Assembly: GCF_030848575.1 (NCBI RefSeq)
Contig: NZ_JAVDDX010000001.1
Span: forward strand, 806,001-870,000
Reading direction: 5' to 3'
DNA: 64,000 bases
DNA from: Haloarcula sp. H-GB4
Lineage (GTDB): Archaea; Halobacteriota; Halobacteria; Halobacteriales; Haloarculaceae
The notes below the pieces were generated by a model. That model worked only from the letters and a program-made list of their open reading frames with translations, was not told the DNA's origin and made no database searches. This document shows, in pieces, positions 1 through 8,770 of the stretch. The translations under genes and the position numbers were made by a program. Numbering within the stretch: position 1 is the first letter of the stretch; each line of letters begins with the position of its first letter.

Positions 1-84
1 CTGGCCGATATCGTGGCGGAAAACGTTCGGCAGGCCGAGCGAACCGGTGAGTGGGACGGGCTCAGGAACCAAATCGACCTATAG
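1..84 (+). CDS. C-terminal end of an unidentified protein (partial)
   Basis: The first 27 codons of the window are open in frame 1 and end at a TAG at 82-84. The visible tail ends GLRNQIDL and is acidic and helical-looking, typical of a haloarchaeal protein, but too short to assign to a family. Its stop codon abuts the stop codon of the convergent membrane-protein gene, so the two genes meet tail to tail with no spacer. Confidence 0.5.
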   Translation: MADIVAENVRQAERTGEWDGLRNQIDL

Positions 85-465
85 TCACTGTTGGCTGGCG
101 AGATAGCCAGCGCGGGCTTCGTACAGCAGATAGGATACAACTGTCACAGCGAGCACGCCGCCGAGTAGTTGATTGAGCGTGATGCTCCCGACGCTAGTCC
201 GTCCGGCAACTGCTCGCAGGAAGGAAGCCACAGCTACCATCGCTGCAACTCCGATGTACCGCCAGCGGGCCGCAACTGGAATCGTCTCACTATCATCCAC
301 AAGAGCTAGGTACAGATGTGCGCCACCCAATATGACAAAGTTCGTGCCTGCGAAAAACGCGATGGACCCGAGCCGTCCGAGCGGAAATACGAATGGGCGG
401 AGCACTGAAACGATTATAACCACGCTCACCAGTCCAATCTGAAGCTTCGTATCGCGGGAGACCAT
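85..465 (-). CDS. small multi-pass membrane protein, function unknown
   Basis: This encodes about 126 residues with four likely membrane helices: a V/I-rich segment near the N-terminus, FFAGTNFVILGGAHLYLAL, an alanine/valine-rich helix, and the C-terminal LLGGVLAVTVVSYLLYE. No catalytic motif is visible and I do not recognise a named family. The frame stays open upstream to an ATG at 540; I prefer the ATG at 465 because the extra 25 residues (QVARQTFFTTSIDCVH...) look unlike a signal or a conserved N-terminus. It lies downstream of asd on the same strand and could be cotranscribed with it. Confidence 0.6.
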   Translation of the reverse strand: MVSRDTKLQIGLVSVVIIVSVLRPFVFPLGRLGSIAFFAGTNFVILGGAHLYLALVDDSETIPVAARWRYIGVAAMVAVASFLRAVAGRTSVGSITLNQLLGGVLAVTVVSYLLYEARAGYLASQQ

Positions 466-556
466 GTGTACGCAGTCGATACTGGTCGTGAAAAATGTCT
501 GCCTAGCGACTTGACCTCGGTCAATTTCTAAAAACCGCACTCAGCGAGGCCGACCG

Positions 557-1594
557 TTACAGATAGCCGCGTTTGTTCAGCAGTTCGCCGTTCAGCACGC
601 TCGCACCGGCAGCACCACGCATCGTGTTGTGCGCGAGACAGTTGAACTGGACGCCGTCGGTCGTTTCGCGGAACCCACCGACTGCGACGCCCATGCCGTC
701 CTCGATGTTGCGGTCGAGGCGGGGCTGTGGGCGGTCCGGCTCCTCGAACACCGTGATGAGCTTCTCCGGCGAGGACGGCAGGTCGATACCGGTCACGGAC
801 TCCATCGCGGCCTCAGCGTCGGCCGTGGAGATGTCCTCGGCTGTGTCGGCCCAGACGTTCTCTAGGTGGCCGTCGAGCGTCGGGATGCGGTTACAGGAGG
901 CGGCCACGTCCATCTCGTTGAGCTGGACTTCCGCGCCGTCGAACGAGCCCAGTAGCTTGCGTGATTCGCTCTCCATCTTCTGCTCTTCGCCGCCAATGTG
1001 TGGGATTGCGTTGTCGATGATCTCCATCGACGTGACGCCGGAGTAGCCCGCGCCGGAGACGGCCTGCAGGGTCGAGACACGCACGTCGGTCAGGTCGAAC
1101 TCGCGGTCGAGGCCGGCAAGCGGCGGCACCATCGTAATCGTCGAGCAGTTCGGGTTCTTCAGGAGTGCGCCGTCCCAGCCACGCTCGTCGCGCTGGACTT
1201 CGAGGAGGTCGACGTGGTCAGCGTTGACCTCGGGGATGATGAGGGGGACGTCCTCGTCCATTCGGCCGTTTGAGGAGTTCGAAGAGACTGTGTAGCCGGC
1301 CTCGCAGAACTCCGGTTCGACCTCCGCGCCGACGCTCGACGGGAGCGAGGAGAAGATGAGATCGACGTCGTCGGGCACCGAATCCGGGTCGGTGGCGCGG
1401 ACCTCTGACCCGGCTACGTCCTCGGGAATCGGGGAGTCGACGCGCCACTTGGCGGCGTCCTTGTATGTCTCGCCAACGCTCGCGTCGCTGGCGGTCAGTG
1501 CTGCGATTTCGAACTCGGGGTGGGGGTCAAGCAGTTGGATAAGTCGCTGCCCGACTGCGCCAGTCGCACCGAGCACACCTACGCGTACAGTCAT
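557..1594 (-). CDS. asd: aspartate-semialdehyde dehydrogenase
   Basis: It catalyses NADPH-dependent reduction of aspartyl phosphate to aspartate semialdehyde, the branch point to lysine, threonine and methionine. The 345-residue protein begins with the nucleotide-binding loop GATGAVGQRL and has the catalytic cysteine in KNPNCSTITMV at about residue 150, the arrangement of the archaeal/yeast branch of ASADH. The C-terminal part carries GRFRETTDG-type substrate-domain sequence (GGFRETTDGVQFNC). The frame opens four codons earlier (MCQP), but MTVRVGVLG places the Rossmann strand correctly at the N-terminus. Length is normal for the family. Confidence 0.93.
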   Translation of the reverse strand: MTVRVGVLGATGAVGQRLIQLLDPHPEFEIAALTASDASVGETYKDAAKWRVDSPIPEDVAGSEVRATDPDSVPDDVDLIFSSLPSSVGAEVEPEFCEAGYTVSSNSSNGRMDEDVPLIIPEVNADHVDLLEVQRDERGWDGALLKNPNCSTITMVPPLAGLDREFDLTDVRVSTLQAVSGAGYSGVTSMEIIDNAIPHIGGEEQKMESESRKLLGSFDGAEVQLNEMDVAASCNRIPTLDGHLENVWADTAEDISTADAEAAMESVTGIDLPSSPEKLITVFEEPDRPQPRLDRNIEDGMGVAVGGFRETTDGVQFNCLAHNTMRGAAGASVLNGELLNKRGYL

Positions 1595-1662
1595 CGGTTG
1601 ACACACGGCTACGGGTGGTCAAAACAGTTTGGATACGGAGCCATACCGCTGCCCTCGTCGGG

Positions 1663-2097
1663 TTACTCGTCTGCAGTGTCTTCGAACACCCATTCGATGA
1701 CGCGGGCCTCGACGAGGTCCCGCTCTTCGACGTAGGGGTCGTCGCGATTCGCCAGCGCTTCCTCAGCCTCGGCGCGCATCTCCGCCTCGATTTCCGTGTG
1801 ATCCGGCTCGTCTCGGATGTCGTTCAGCAGCGCCTCGAAGTCCTCTCGGAGATCGAAGGAGGCGCGAGCAGCGTTACACCGGGACAGCGGGCTCATCCCG
1901 GTCTCTAACACGAGGTCCCGAACCGTCTCCCAGTCGGAGCCACAGAAATAGATGGACACCTCGCCAACGATGTCCTGCCAGGCGATGGGGTCGGCGTGCT
2001 TGAGCAACGGAACCGCCCGCGGTGGCAGGTCGAGACGGGTCTCAGTGTCGGGATTCCCGCACAGACAGCAGGCCTTCTCCGTCTTCCCCGTGTACAT
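1663..2097 (-). CDS. conserved haloarchaeal-type acidic protein with N-terminal CxxC
   Basis: The 144-residue protein starts with a possible metal-binding motif KACCLCGNPDTE, followed by a hydrophobic middle part and a highly charged glutamate-rich helix (EIEAEMRAEAEEALANRD). The single CxxC-type cluster plus a later cysteine pair (YFCGSDW, RCNAA) could bind zinc, but this is inference. No enzyme motif is recognised. It follows the helicase gene by 58 nt on the same strand, which suggests but does not prove cotranscription. Confidence 0.6.
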   Translation of the reverse strand: MYTGKTEKACCLCGNPDTETRLDLPPRAVPLLKHADPIAWQDIVGEVSIYFCGSDWETVRDLVLETGMSPLSRCNAARASFDLREDFEALLNDIRDEPDHTEIEAEMRAEAEEALANRDDPYVEERDLVEARVIEWVFEDTADE

Positions 2098-2155
2098 GTG
2101 GGACAGTTGGGTCGGACGTATTTGGACCCATCGCAGTCGGACGATAGCTGGCCAG

Positions 2156-4381
2156 CTACACCGGAATGAACTCGGGGTCCACGTCGCTCAGGCGGTCGGT
2201 GTTCGAGACGAACTGGTAGAAGTCGCTGTAGAGGTCAGTGCACTTCCCGTCGGCGTCGTAGCGGAGCGTGTGCCAGTCGGCGACAACGGCGCAGTAGCGC
2301 TTCGCTCGCGTGAGCGCGACGTTCAATCGTCGAGGGCCGTCGACCGGTCGCCCAAGGAACCCGACGGTCCCCTCGGCGTTGCTCCGGACGAGCGAGAGAA
2401 CGATGGCCGTCCGTTCGCCGCCCTGAAACGAGTCAATGGTGTCGACAGTTACCCCGTCTCCAGCGTCGGTCCGCTCTGTGAGCGTCTCGCGGATACGTGA
2501 CACCTGCGCGCTGTACGGTGTGATAACGCCGATTTCCTCGGAGGACACGTCTGCCAGCAAGTCCTGAACGAGATGCGCGACCAGTCTGGCCTCTGTCGGA
2601 TTCGCTTTGGAGTGACCGACCGTCTCGACCCGGCCGCCGACGTTGTACCCCTCTATCGCTGGTCGGTCGGGAATCAGGTCGACGGCCCGCCCGTTCCGCA
2701 GCGTCCGGTCGTAGAACCGCCGGTTCGGGAAGTACGCGATGTCCCGGTGCATCCGGTACTGGGTCTGTAGCTGGAGGCCAACACCGTCGTAGACGCCGCC
2801 GTCGGCGTAGAGATGCTCAAACAGCGAGTGGCCGTAGCTCGATTCTGGCGGTTCGTCGCTGGCGCTGTAGGGCGGGAGCTGTCGGTGGTCCCCGGCCAGC
2901 ACGGCGCGGTCGGCCCGGACCAGCGGGATACACGACGCTGCGCAGGTGGACTGTGTCGCTTCGTCCAGCACCACCAGGTCGAACTCACGGGCGAGCGTGG
3001 CGGCGCTGTTGTTCGTCACCGCGACAACGTCGGCCCGCCCGGGAACGTCGCCGTAGGCGCGATGCACAACGTCGTTTGCCGACTGGCTCGCGTTCACGCG
3101 GTCGAGCGTGTAGTCGTCGTCGCCGTGCTGGCCGTAGGCGTGCAGTGACTGCGGGTCCGCCGCGTCGCTCGTCGACGACCCCGCCACGAGGTTGTCGACC
3201 GCCTGATTCGAGTCCGCGCACACAAGCACGTCCTCGCCGGCCTGTGCGGCCCGTCGGACGATTTCGACCAGTGTCCGCGTTTTCCCGGTCCCAGGCGGGC
3301 CGTGAATACAGAACAGGTCGTCGGCCAGCAGCGCGTGCTCGACGGCCAGCTGTTGCTCCTGATTCAGTTCCGCGTCGAACTGGTCGCTTCGGGCGGCTGC
3401 CCCGTTCGAGAACGTTATCGGCTGGTTGCCGGCGAGCACGTCCCGGAAACGGTGGTCGGCCAGCGACTCGATCGCCTCCCGTTCACGGTCGAACGGAACG
3501 GGATTGAGCACTGCTGTGAGCCCATAGGTGGCGTCACCGTCAGTGAGTGCGCTTTCGAGCGCCGTCGCACCGTCGACCTCGGCCCAGTTCACCGCAAGCC
3601 AGACCGACCGGCCGCGGATGCGATCGACTGTCGCCGGGACCGGGAACGGGCCGTTCTCTCGGGCCCCGTCCACATCATGAATCAGCACCTCGTTTCCTTC
3701 GTGGATGCCGAACACCGACTCCAAGACAAACGCCCAGTCACCGCCCTGTCTGGCGGCGACATCGGCGGGCGGGTCGACGTGGAATCGGTACGTTCCGTCG
3801 TCTCGGCCTCGCGTGTGGAGTTCGGGGACTGCGTCGCCACCGGCCTCGTACACCTCGGCAGGTGAGCGCCGGTCGGCCTGTTCGCGGTTCTGCTGGCGAG
3901 TCGCTTCGCGTTCGCGCTCAACGTGGGAACGCAAACCGTCGAGCAGTTCCGCCAACGGGATCGGATTTCGGGGCGGTTCGCTGTCGTCTATGGGAGAGTC
4001 GTAGGAGGGTGGGTACGTTTCCGGGACGTAGTCGGAGTGCCAGAAGCGAATCCGGTCGGCCAGACCCGTGGCTCCGAAGGCGTCCGCGTCGATGAAGTCC
4101 CGCTCGCCGTCGCGCTCGAAGACGAAGATCTGTCCGTGCAGGGAGTGGTCGGTGAAGGCGACGAACTCGTCGGTGACCCGCGCTGAGTCCGGTTCGTGCA
4201 ACGGGATACAGACCCAGTCTTCCTCGGGGTGGGCGAGTTCGTCGTGATGGCTCGCAAACTCGGCAACGGGCCGCGCGGGGACGACATCGCCGCGGTCGTC
4301 AAGGGCGTCGTCGTCGGGGACACACAGCGATGCGCCGTCGAGGGCGAAGGACCCGATGACGTGGTCGAACAGGAGGGACAT
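2156..4381 (-). CDS. superfamily 1 DNA/RNA helicase, Dna2/Upf1-like
   Basis: The 741-residue protein has a unique N-terminal half with an OB-like/beta-rich region and a C-terminal helicase core. Motif I GPPGTGKT lies at about residue 360, motif Ia follows (VLVCADSNQAVDNLV), motif II is LDEATQ at about 474, motif III is LAGDHRQLPP, and motifs V/VI are VDTIDSFQGGE and NVALTRAKR. DEATQ and the QGGE box place it with the Upf1/Dna2/IGHMBP2 branch of SF1, which acts on RNA or DNA with 5'-3' polarity. No nuclease domain is apparent. It is divergent from tyrS across a 104-nt promoter region. The physiological substrate cannot be told from sequence. Confidence 0.85.
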   Translation of the reverse strand: MSLLFDHVIGSFALDGASLCVPDDDALDDRGDVVPARPVAEFASHHDELAHPEEDWVCIPLHEPDSARVTDEFVAFTDHSLHGQIFVFERDGERDFIDADAFGATGLADRIRFWHSDYVPETYPPSYDSPIDDSEPPRNPIPLAELLDGLRSHVEREREATRQQNREQADRRSPAEVYEAGGDAVPELHTRGRDDGTYRFHVDPPADVAARQGGDWAFVLESVFGIHEGNEVLIHDVDGARENGPFPVPATVDRIRGRSVWLAVNWAEVDGATALESALTDGDATYGLTAVLNPVPFDREREAIESLADHRFRDVLAGNQPITFSNGAAARSDQFDAELNQEQQLAVEHALLADDLFCIHGPPGTGKTRTLVEIVRRAAQAGEDVLVCADSNQAVDNLVAGSSTSDAADPQSLHAYGQHGDDDYTLDRVNASQSANDVVHRAYGDVPGRADVVAVTNNSAATLAREFDLVVLDEATQSTCAASCIPLVRADRAVLAGDHRQLPPYSASDEPPESSYGHSLFEHLYADGGVYDGVGLQLQTQYRMHRDIAYFPNRRFYDRTLRNGRAVDLIPDRPAIEGYNVGGRVETVGHSKANPTEARLVAHLVQDLLADVSSEEIGVITPYSAQVSRIRETLTERTDAGDGVTVDTIDSFQGGERTAIVLSLVRSNAEGTVGFLGRPVDGPRRLNVALTRAKRYCAVVADWHTLRYDADGKCTDLYSDFYQFVSNTDRLSDVDPEFIPV

Positions 4382-4454
4382 CTACCCCCGAATGTGCCCT
4401 GCTGTCATAAAACAGTACGGCCCACCTCGCCAGCCCGTCACACCGGACAGGAAC

Positions 4455-4463
4455 GTTTTAATC
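4455..4463 (+). promoter_or_regulatory. TATA box of tyrS
   Basis: The A/T-rich run GTTTTAATC is centred about 27 nt before the tyrS ATG at 4486. This is the usual haloarchaeal spacing for a leaderless transcript, and no Shine-Dalgarno sequence is present. It supports the start codon chosen for tyrS. Confidence 0.55.
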
Positions 4464-4485
4464 GCCGGACCGGCCACACATCGGT

Positions 4486-5526
4486 ATGGATACCGCCGAG
4501 CGACTCGATCTGGTGACACGACACACCACAGAGGTCGTCACCGAGGACGAACTGCGGACGCTGTTCGAGGAGAGCGACCCGTCGGCGTACATCGGCTACG
4601 CGCCGACCGGCGAGATGCACATCGGCCACTTCACGACGATGCGAAAGCTCGCGGACTTCCTGCGGGCCGGCGTCGACGTGACGGTCCTCATCGCGGACCT
4701 GCACGCCCACCTCGATGATAACAAATCACCCTTCGACCTGCTGGATGCCCGCTCGGCCTACTACGAGACGGCCATCGAGGGCATGATTGAAGCGGCCGGC
4801 GCGGACCCCGAAGACGTGACCTTCGTCCGCGGGACCGACTTCCAGCTTGACGAGGAGTACACGCTGGAGATGTACCGGATGGCCGCCGAGACGACCATCT
4901 CTCGCACGCAGCGCGCGGCCAGCGAGGTCGTTCGTGAGTCCGAGAGTCCGAACCTCGGCGGGCTCATCTACCCGCTGATGCAGACGCTTGACGTGAAGGC
5001 ACTGGACGCCGACATCGCCTACGGTGGCGTCGACCAGCGCGGTATCTACATGCTCTCCCGCGAGGTTCTACCGGACCACGGCGGCGAGTCGCCGATCTGT
5101 CTGTTTGCACCGCTGCTGTCGGGCCTTTCCGGCGGCAAGATGAGCGCTTCCGACGAGGCGTCGAAGGTCAACCTTACCGACAGCCCTGGCGAGGTTGACG
5201 AGAAGATCAACCAGGCGTACTGCCCGGCCGGTGAGGTCGAGGAGAACGGCGTGCTGGAGTACCTCAATCACCTTGTCTTCCCGATTCTGGACGTTCGCGG
5301 CGACTCGTTCGTCGTCGAGCGCCCGGAGGAGTACGGCGGCGACCTGACCTACGAGAGTTACGACGAGGTCGAAGCGGACTTCGTCAGCGGCGAACTCCAC
5401 CCCGCCGACCTGAAGCCGTCCGCCGCAAGCGCGATCTCGGACGTTATCGATCCGGTTCGGGAGCGGCTGGCCGACGAGGACGAGCTACTCGCCGAGGCCT
5501 ACCCCGAAAAGTACGGCACGGAGTGA
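4486..5526 (+). CDS. tyrS: tyrosyl-tRNA synthetase
   Basis: Class I synthetase that charges tRNA-Tyr. The 346-residue protein is the usual archaeal length. The HIGH motif is present as HIGH at residues 45-48 (APTGEMHIGHF) and the KMSKS loop as GGKMSAS near residue 218. The sequence LIADLHAHLDDNKSP after the first half of the Rossmann fold is typical of archaeal TyrRS rather than TrpRS. No anticodon-binding S4-like domain is present, as expected for the archaeal form. It has its own leaderless promoter and is followed 12 nt later by a methyltransferase gene on the same strand. Confidence 0.93.
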   Translation: MDTAERLDLVTRHTTEVVTEDELRTLFEESDPSAYIGYAPTGEMHIGHFTTMRKLADFLRAGVDVTVLIADLHAHLDDNKSPFDLLDARSAYYETAIEGMIEAAGADPEDVTFVRGTDFQLDEEYTLEMYRMAAETTISRTQRAASEVVRESESPNLGGLIYPLMQTLDVKALDADIAYGGVDQRGIYMLSREVLPDHGGESPICLFAPLLSGLSGGKMSASDEASKVNLTDSPGEVDEKINQAYCPAGEVEENGVLEYLNHLVFPILDVRGDSFVVERPEEYGGDLTYESYDEVEADFVSGELHPADLKPSAASAISDVIDPVRERLADEDELLAEAYPEKYGTE

Positions 5527-5538
5527 CGCAGTCGACCG

Positions 5539-6228
5539 ATGCCAGCCTCCGATTCGAGCGCCGACAGTGACGAACCGGCCCGTTCGCGGGCCGCCGTCCG
5601 CCGGACGTACGAGGACATCGGTGACCACTTCTCGAAGACCCGTGAGTATGCTTGGCCGGAAGTCGAATCGTTCGTCGACGAATCCGATAGTGTTGGGATG
5701 GCGCTCGATATCGGCTGTGGCAACGGCCGCCACGCGGAACTGCTCGCAGGGGTCGCTGACCACGTCGTCGGCCTCGACGCCAGCCGCGCACTCCTGCGGG
5801 CGGCGACCGACCGCGTCGGCGACAGCGTCGCGCTACTGCAGGGCGACGCGACCCGCCTCCCGCTTACAGCCGGGTCTGTCGATCGCGCGGTGTACGTCGC
5901 GACGCTGCATCACCTGCCGTCGCAGGCCGCCCGCCGCGCCAGTCTGGACGAACTGGCCCGCGTCCTCGCGCCGGGTGCTCGGGCGCTCGTCAGTGTGTGG
6001 AGCACGGCTCACGACCGCTTCGACGCCGACCCCGACGCGGACGAGGGCTTTGACACGACCGTCGACTGGACGCTCCCCGGTGGCGAGACGGTCCCGCGGT
6101 TCTATCACATCTACGCGCCAGCCGAGTTCGAGCGTGATGTCGCTGACAGCGACCTTCGACTCGTCTCGATGGAACTCTCAAGCGGCAACTGTTACGGGGT
6201 TGTCGAGCTAGAAGGGAAACGCACTTAA
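5539..6228 (+). CDS. class I SAM-dependent methyltransferase, Trm9/ALKBH8-like
   Basis: A 229-residue class I methyltransferase. Motif I is LDIGCGNGRHAELL near residue 57, the acidic loop VVGLDAS follows, and motif IV/post-IV are VYVATLHHLPS and the hydrophobic strand after it. The N-terminal stretch with a YEDIGDHFSKTREYAWPEV-like helix and the WSTAHDRF segment resemble Trm9/ALKBH8 methyltransferases that act on wobble-uridine modifications; that assignment is inference. The position 12 nt behind tyrS gives a plausible tRNA-related context. A tRNA gene lies about 200 nt downstream. Confidence 0.75.
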   Translation: MPASDSSADSDEPARSRAAVRRTYEDIGDHFSKTREYAWPEVESFVDESDSVGMALDIGCGNGRHAELLAGVADHVVGLDASRALLRAATDRVGDSVALLQGDATRLPLTAGSVDRAVYVATLHHLPSQAARRASLDELARVLAPGARALVSVWSTAHDRFDADPDADEGFDTTVDWTLPGGETVPRFYHIYAPAEFERDVADSDLRLVSMELSSGNCYGVVELEGKRT

Positions 6229-6304
6229 TTGCCTTCCATCTATGGACGTATACGTTCGCACTCGGGCGAAACACAGTCCACCGAGTCTGTGTCCGCACGA
6301 GTGA

Positions 6305-6348
6305 GCGGCGGTGGTGAGCAAATCCAACGGATTTGCGAACGACGCCGC
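6305..6348. repeat. hairpin unit 1 upstream of tRNA-Gly
   Basis: A 44-nt unit with two nested inverted repeats. The inner stem is GCAAATCC / GGATTTGC with loop AAC (6318-6336), and the outer arms are GCGGCG / CGCCGC. The outer 5' arm GCGGCGGTGGT is identical to the first 11 nt of the tRNA-Gly gene that starts at 6430. No open frame of interest covers it. Confidence 0.7.
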
Positions 6349-6367
6349 GCGCGAACGAAGTGAGCGT

Positions 6368-6411
6368 GCGGCGGTGGCGAGCGATTCCAACGGAATCGCG
6401 AGGCACGCCGC
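6368..6411. repeat. hairpin unit 2 upstream of tRNA-Gly
   Basis: Second 44-nt unit of the same design: outer arms GCGGCG / CGCCGC and an inner stem GCGATTCC / GGAATCGC with the same loop AAC (6381-6399). Compared with unit 1 the inner stem has changed on both sides so that pairing is kept. It ends 19 nt before the tRNA. Confidence 0.7.
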
Positions 6412-6429
6412 GAAGACGCGGAGCAATGA

Positions 6430-6500
6430 GCGGCGGTGGTCTAGTGGTAGGACCTGAGCCTTCCAAGCTCATGGCCCGGGTTCAAATCCCGGTCGCCGCA
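6430..6500 (+). tRNA. tRNA-Gly (anticodon UCC)
   Basis: A full cloverleaf of 71 nt can be drawn. The acceptor stem is GCGGCGG / UCGCCGC with discriminator A at 6500. The D arm is GGUC...GACC, the anticodon stem is UGAGC / GCUCA around the loop CUUCCAA (anticodon UCC), and the T arm is CCGGG-UUCAAAU-CCCGG. There is no intron and CCA is not encoded. It decodes GGA and GGG. Confidence 0.96.
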
Positions 6501-6704
6501 CTTTTTCAACGAACTATTGGTGAGTCGGAACTGTGGAGTGACGGATTTGACCTACGGAAATCCGAGCGACAGCGAGGATTTGCAGTCGAGTACAAACCCC
6601 AGCCATCGCATTCTGCGGCAACAAAAACGACCAGCCGAGGCGTTAGCAGGCGTTTGAAGCTCGCCGCGTTCGTCCTCTGTCCGGCTCCATAGCCGTCGAC
6701 ACCC
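6501..6704. other. intergenic stretch after tRNA-Gly
   Basis: About 200 nt without a supported gene. A run of T starts right after the tRNA (6502-6506) and can serve as its terminator. An imperfect inverted repeat CGGATTT...AAATCCG lies at 6542-6564. The rest shows nothing I can interpret. Confidence 0.4.
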
Positions 6705-7019
6705 TCACTCTGGCTCGACGGCAGCCTGCTCGAACTCTTCCCAGTCGTCACCAATCCATTCTTGTAGCCGGTCAGTGACGCCCGCGAAGTCCTCACCGTC
6801 CTCGAAGGACTCGACGACTACCCAGCCGTCACCGTCGCGGTCATAACCGAGGCTGTAGCCGCGGTCCCCGTTGATGATAACGACGAACGCGGCCACCACG
6901 TCGAGATCGGGGAAGAACCCGACCGGCGCAAACCCGTAGTCGTCGTACTGGGCTTCAAGGGCTGAGATTTCGCTCGTAGAGAGCGGTCTGTCCGGCAGCG
7001 AGTCCGTCAGTTCAGTCAT
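6705..7019 (-). CDS. small acidic haloarchaeal protein, function unknown
   Basis: A 104-residue very acidic protein with alternating beta-strand-like segments (FAPVGFFPDLDVVAAFVVI, GYSLGYDRDGDGWVVVESF) and an amphipathic C-terminal helix rich in tryptophan (LQEWIGDDWEEFEQA). I do not recognise a named family. The frame is open to 7103, but the start at 7019 (MTELTDSL) avoids a low-complexity basic extension unlike the rest. It is convergent with the tRNA-Gly gene. Confidence 0.6.
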   Translation of the reverse strand: MTELTDSLPDRPLSTSEISALEAQYDDYGFAPVGFFPDLDVVAAFVVIINGDRGYSLGYDRDGDGWVVVESFEDGEDFAGVTDRLQEWIGDDWEEFEQAAVEPE

Positions 7020-7115
7020 TACGTCGCAGTCGTGGGGAGAGGACTGAAAACGTTTCGAGCGGGAGCACTCAAAGTGTGAGATAAATATAACTTCAGCCAA
7101 CATTGAAGTGCTACC

Positions 7116-7271
7116 ATGACTTTTGTTAACATGGAGCTATCCACGCTCCCGGCGGGAACGACCGTCGTACCATCCGGGATTGGCATCGGCGGACGACAAC
7201 TCGCCGGTGGAGCAATGGCCACTCCACCGGCCACGTATCGCTATGCAACCAACGGCGTACGGAGCATCTGA
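7116..7271 (+). CDS. possible 51-residue protein
   Basis: An open frame from ATG 7116 (second in-frame ATG at 7131) to TGA 7269-7271. An A/T-rich TATA-like element (ATAAATATAA, 7081-7090) is centred about 30 nt before the first ATG, the spacing of a leaderless haloarchaeal promoter. The product is glycine/alanine-rich (VPSGIGIGGRQLAGG) without known motifs. Codon use is only weakly typical, and the TATA element might serve something else, so this is tentative. Confidence 0.25.
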   Translation: MTFVNMELSTLPAGTTVVPSGIGIGGRQLAGGAMATPPATYRYATNGVRSI

Positions 7272-7402
7272 CACCCCACCCCCACCCCACCACTTTCCCT
7301 GCTCCCGTTTTCCGGGGTTATGTCGACACACCCGACCACCCTTGACCTGATGCGCTTGGCGAGGGCCGGTGGGGTTTTCTGCCAGTACACATAGCGTCGG
7401 GT

Positions 7403-8764
7403 ATGGACGTTGCGCGGCTCCCTGGGACCAGCGGATCCGAGCAGATAGTCGCGCACGTCGACATGGACTGTTTCTACGCCGCCTGTGAACAGCGGCGGGA
7501 GCCAGCACTCAGAGATGAGCCACTCGTCGTGGGGATGGGTTACGAGAACGGCGCGACCCATGGGGCCGTTGCGACAGCGAGCTACGAGGCCCGAGAGTAC
7601 GGTGTTGAATCAGCGATGGCCATCTCAGAGGCCCTGGAACGCCTGCCACGGAAGGTCGACGCTGTTGCGGCTCCGGACCTCGATGTCGAAGACGCCGGCT
7701 TCTACCGCCCGGTCGACATGGACTTCTACGAGTCCGTCGCCGCGGATGTCCGGGAAATCCTCCACACGGAAGCGGATGTCGTCCGCGAGGTGAGCATCGA
7801 CGAAGCGTATCTGGATGTGACCGAGCGGGTCTCATGGGAGACTGTCGAATCGTGGGCGCAGGACCTGAAAGATACAATCGAGTCAGCGGTGGGCGTGGTC
7901 GCAAGTGTCGGCGTTGCCCCGACGATGAGCGCTGCGAAGGTGGCCAGCGACCGCGACAAGCCGGACGGGCTGGTCATCGTCGAACCGGGAGCCGTCCGAG
8001 AGTTCTTTGATGACCTCCCTGTCGAGGACGTGCACGGCGTCGGGCCGGTCACCGCCAGAGAACTCGCTACACTCGATATCGAAACTGCAGGGGACCTCGC
8101 GGCCGCCGACCCGGAACTGCTGGCCGAACGCTTCGGTGAGCGCGGCCGCGAGATACGCCGCTACGCCCGCGGCGAGGACGAGCGGTCGGTAACGCCGAAA
8201 GGCGACCCCAAGAGTCTCTCGCGGGAGTCCGCGTTCACTGATGCGACGGCCGACATGGAGGCCAAGTGTCGACAGGTTCGCACCCTCGCCGATGCTGTCG
8301 CTGACCGCGCCGAGCGAAAAGGCGCGCGTTACCAGACTATCGGCATCAAGGTCGTGACGCCGCCGTTCGATGTGAACACGCGCGCCCGGTCGCTTCCCGG
8401 TCCAGTCGAGGAACCCGAACTGGTCAGACGCATCGCGCTGGACCTGCTCGGCGAGTTCGCTGGCGATCCCGTTCGGAAGGTCGGTGTTCGCGTTTCGAAT
8501 CTGGACTTCTCTGCCGGCGAACAGGCCAACCTGGACGGGTTCGGCGGTGGCGATGGTTCCGAGGAACCGTCCGATAATCCCCGCACCAGCAACGTCCCGG
8601 CGGTAGCCGACGAGCTGGACGACGGGGGGCAAGTCGGACTCGGAACGTTCGCCGAGAATGAGGCGGGTAGCGAGGCTGTCGAGGACACGGTGGACGAGGG
8701 AACAGACGCCGGTGAGACGCACATCTCGCTCCCGCCCGGTCAGACCACGCTCGCAGATTTCTAG
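7403..8764 (+). CDS. dinB: DNA polymerase IV (Y-family translesion polymerase) with PCNA-binding tail
   Basis: A lesion-bypass polymerase of 453 residues. The catalytic carboxylates are D20 in HVDMDCFYA and D133/E134 in SIDEAYLD. The helix-hairpin-helix of the thumb reads VHGVGPVTARELATLDI, and the little-finger domain follows. The last residues QTTLADF form a PIP box for binding the sliding clamp. Between the little finger and the PIP box lies an acidic low-complexity linker of about 80 residues (GGGDGSEEPSDN... onward), common in halophiles. No umuD-like or SOS operator partner is nearby; the gene stands alone. Confidence 0.92.
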   Translation: MDVARLPGTSGSEQIVAHVDMDCFYAACEQRREPALRDEPLVVGMGYENGATHGAVATASYEAREYGVESAMAISEALERLPRKVDAVAAPDLDVEDAGFYRPVDMDFYESVAADVREILHTEADVVREVSIDEAYLDVTERVSWETVESWAQDLKDTIESAVGVVASVGVAPTMSAAKVASDRDKPDGLVIVEPGAVREFFDDLPVEDVHGVGPVTARELATLDIETAGDLAAADPELLAERFGERGREIRRYARGEDERSVTPKGDPKSLSRESAFTDATADMEAKCRQVRTLADAVADRAERKGARYQTIGIKVVTPPFDVNTRARSLPGPVEEPELVRRIALDLLGEFAGDPVRKVGVRVSNLDFSAGEQANLDGFGGGDGSEEPSDNPRTSNVPAVADELDDGGQVGLGTFAENEAGSEAVEDTVDEGTDAGETHISLPPGQTTLADF

Positions 8765-8770
8765 GCGTTC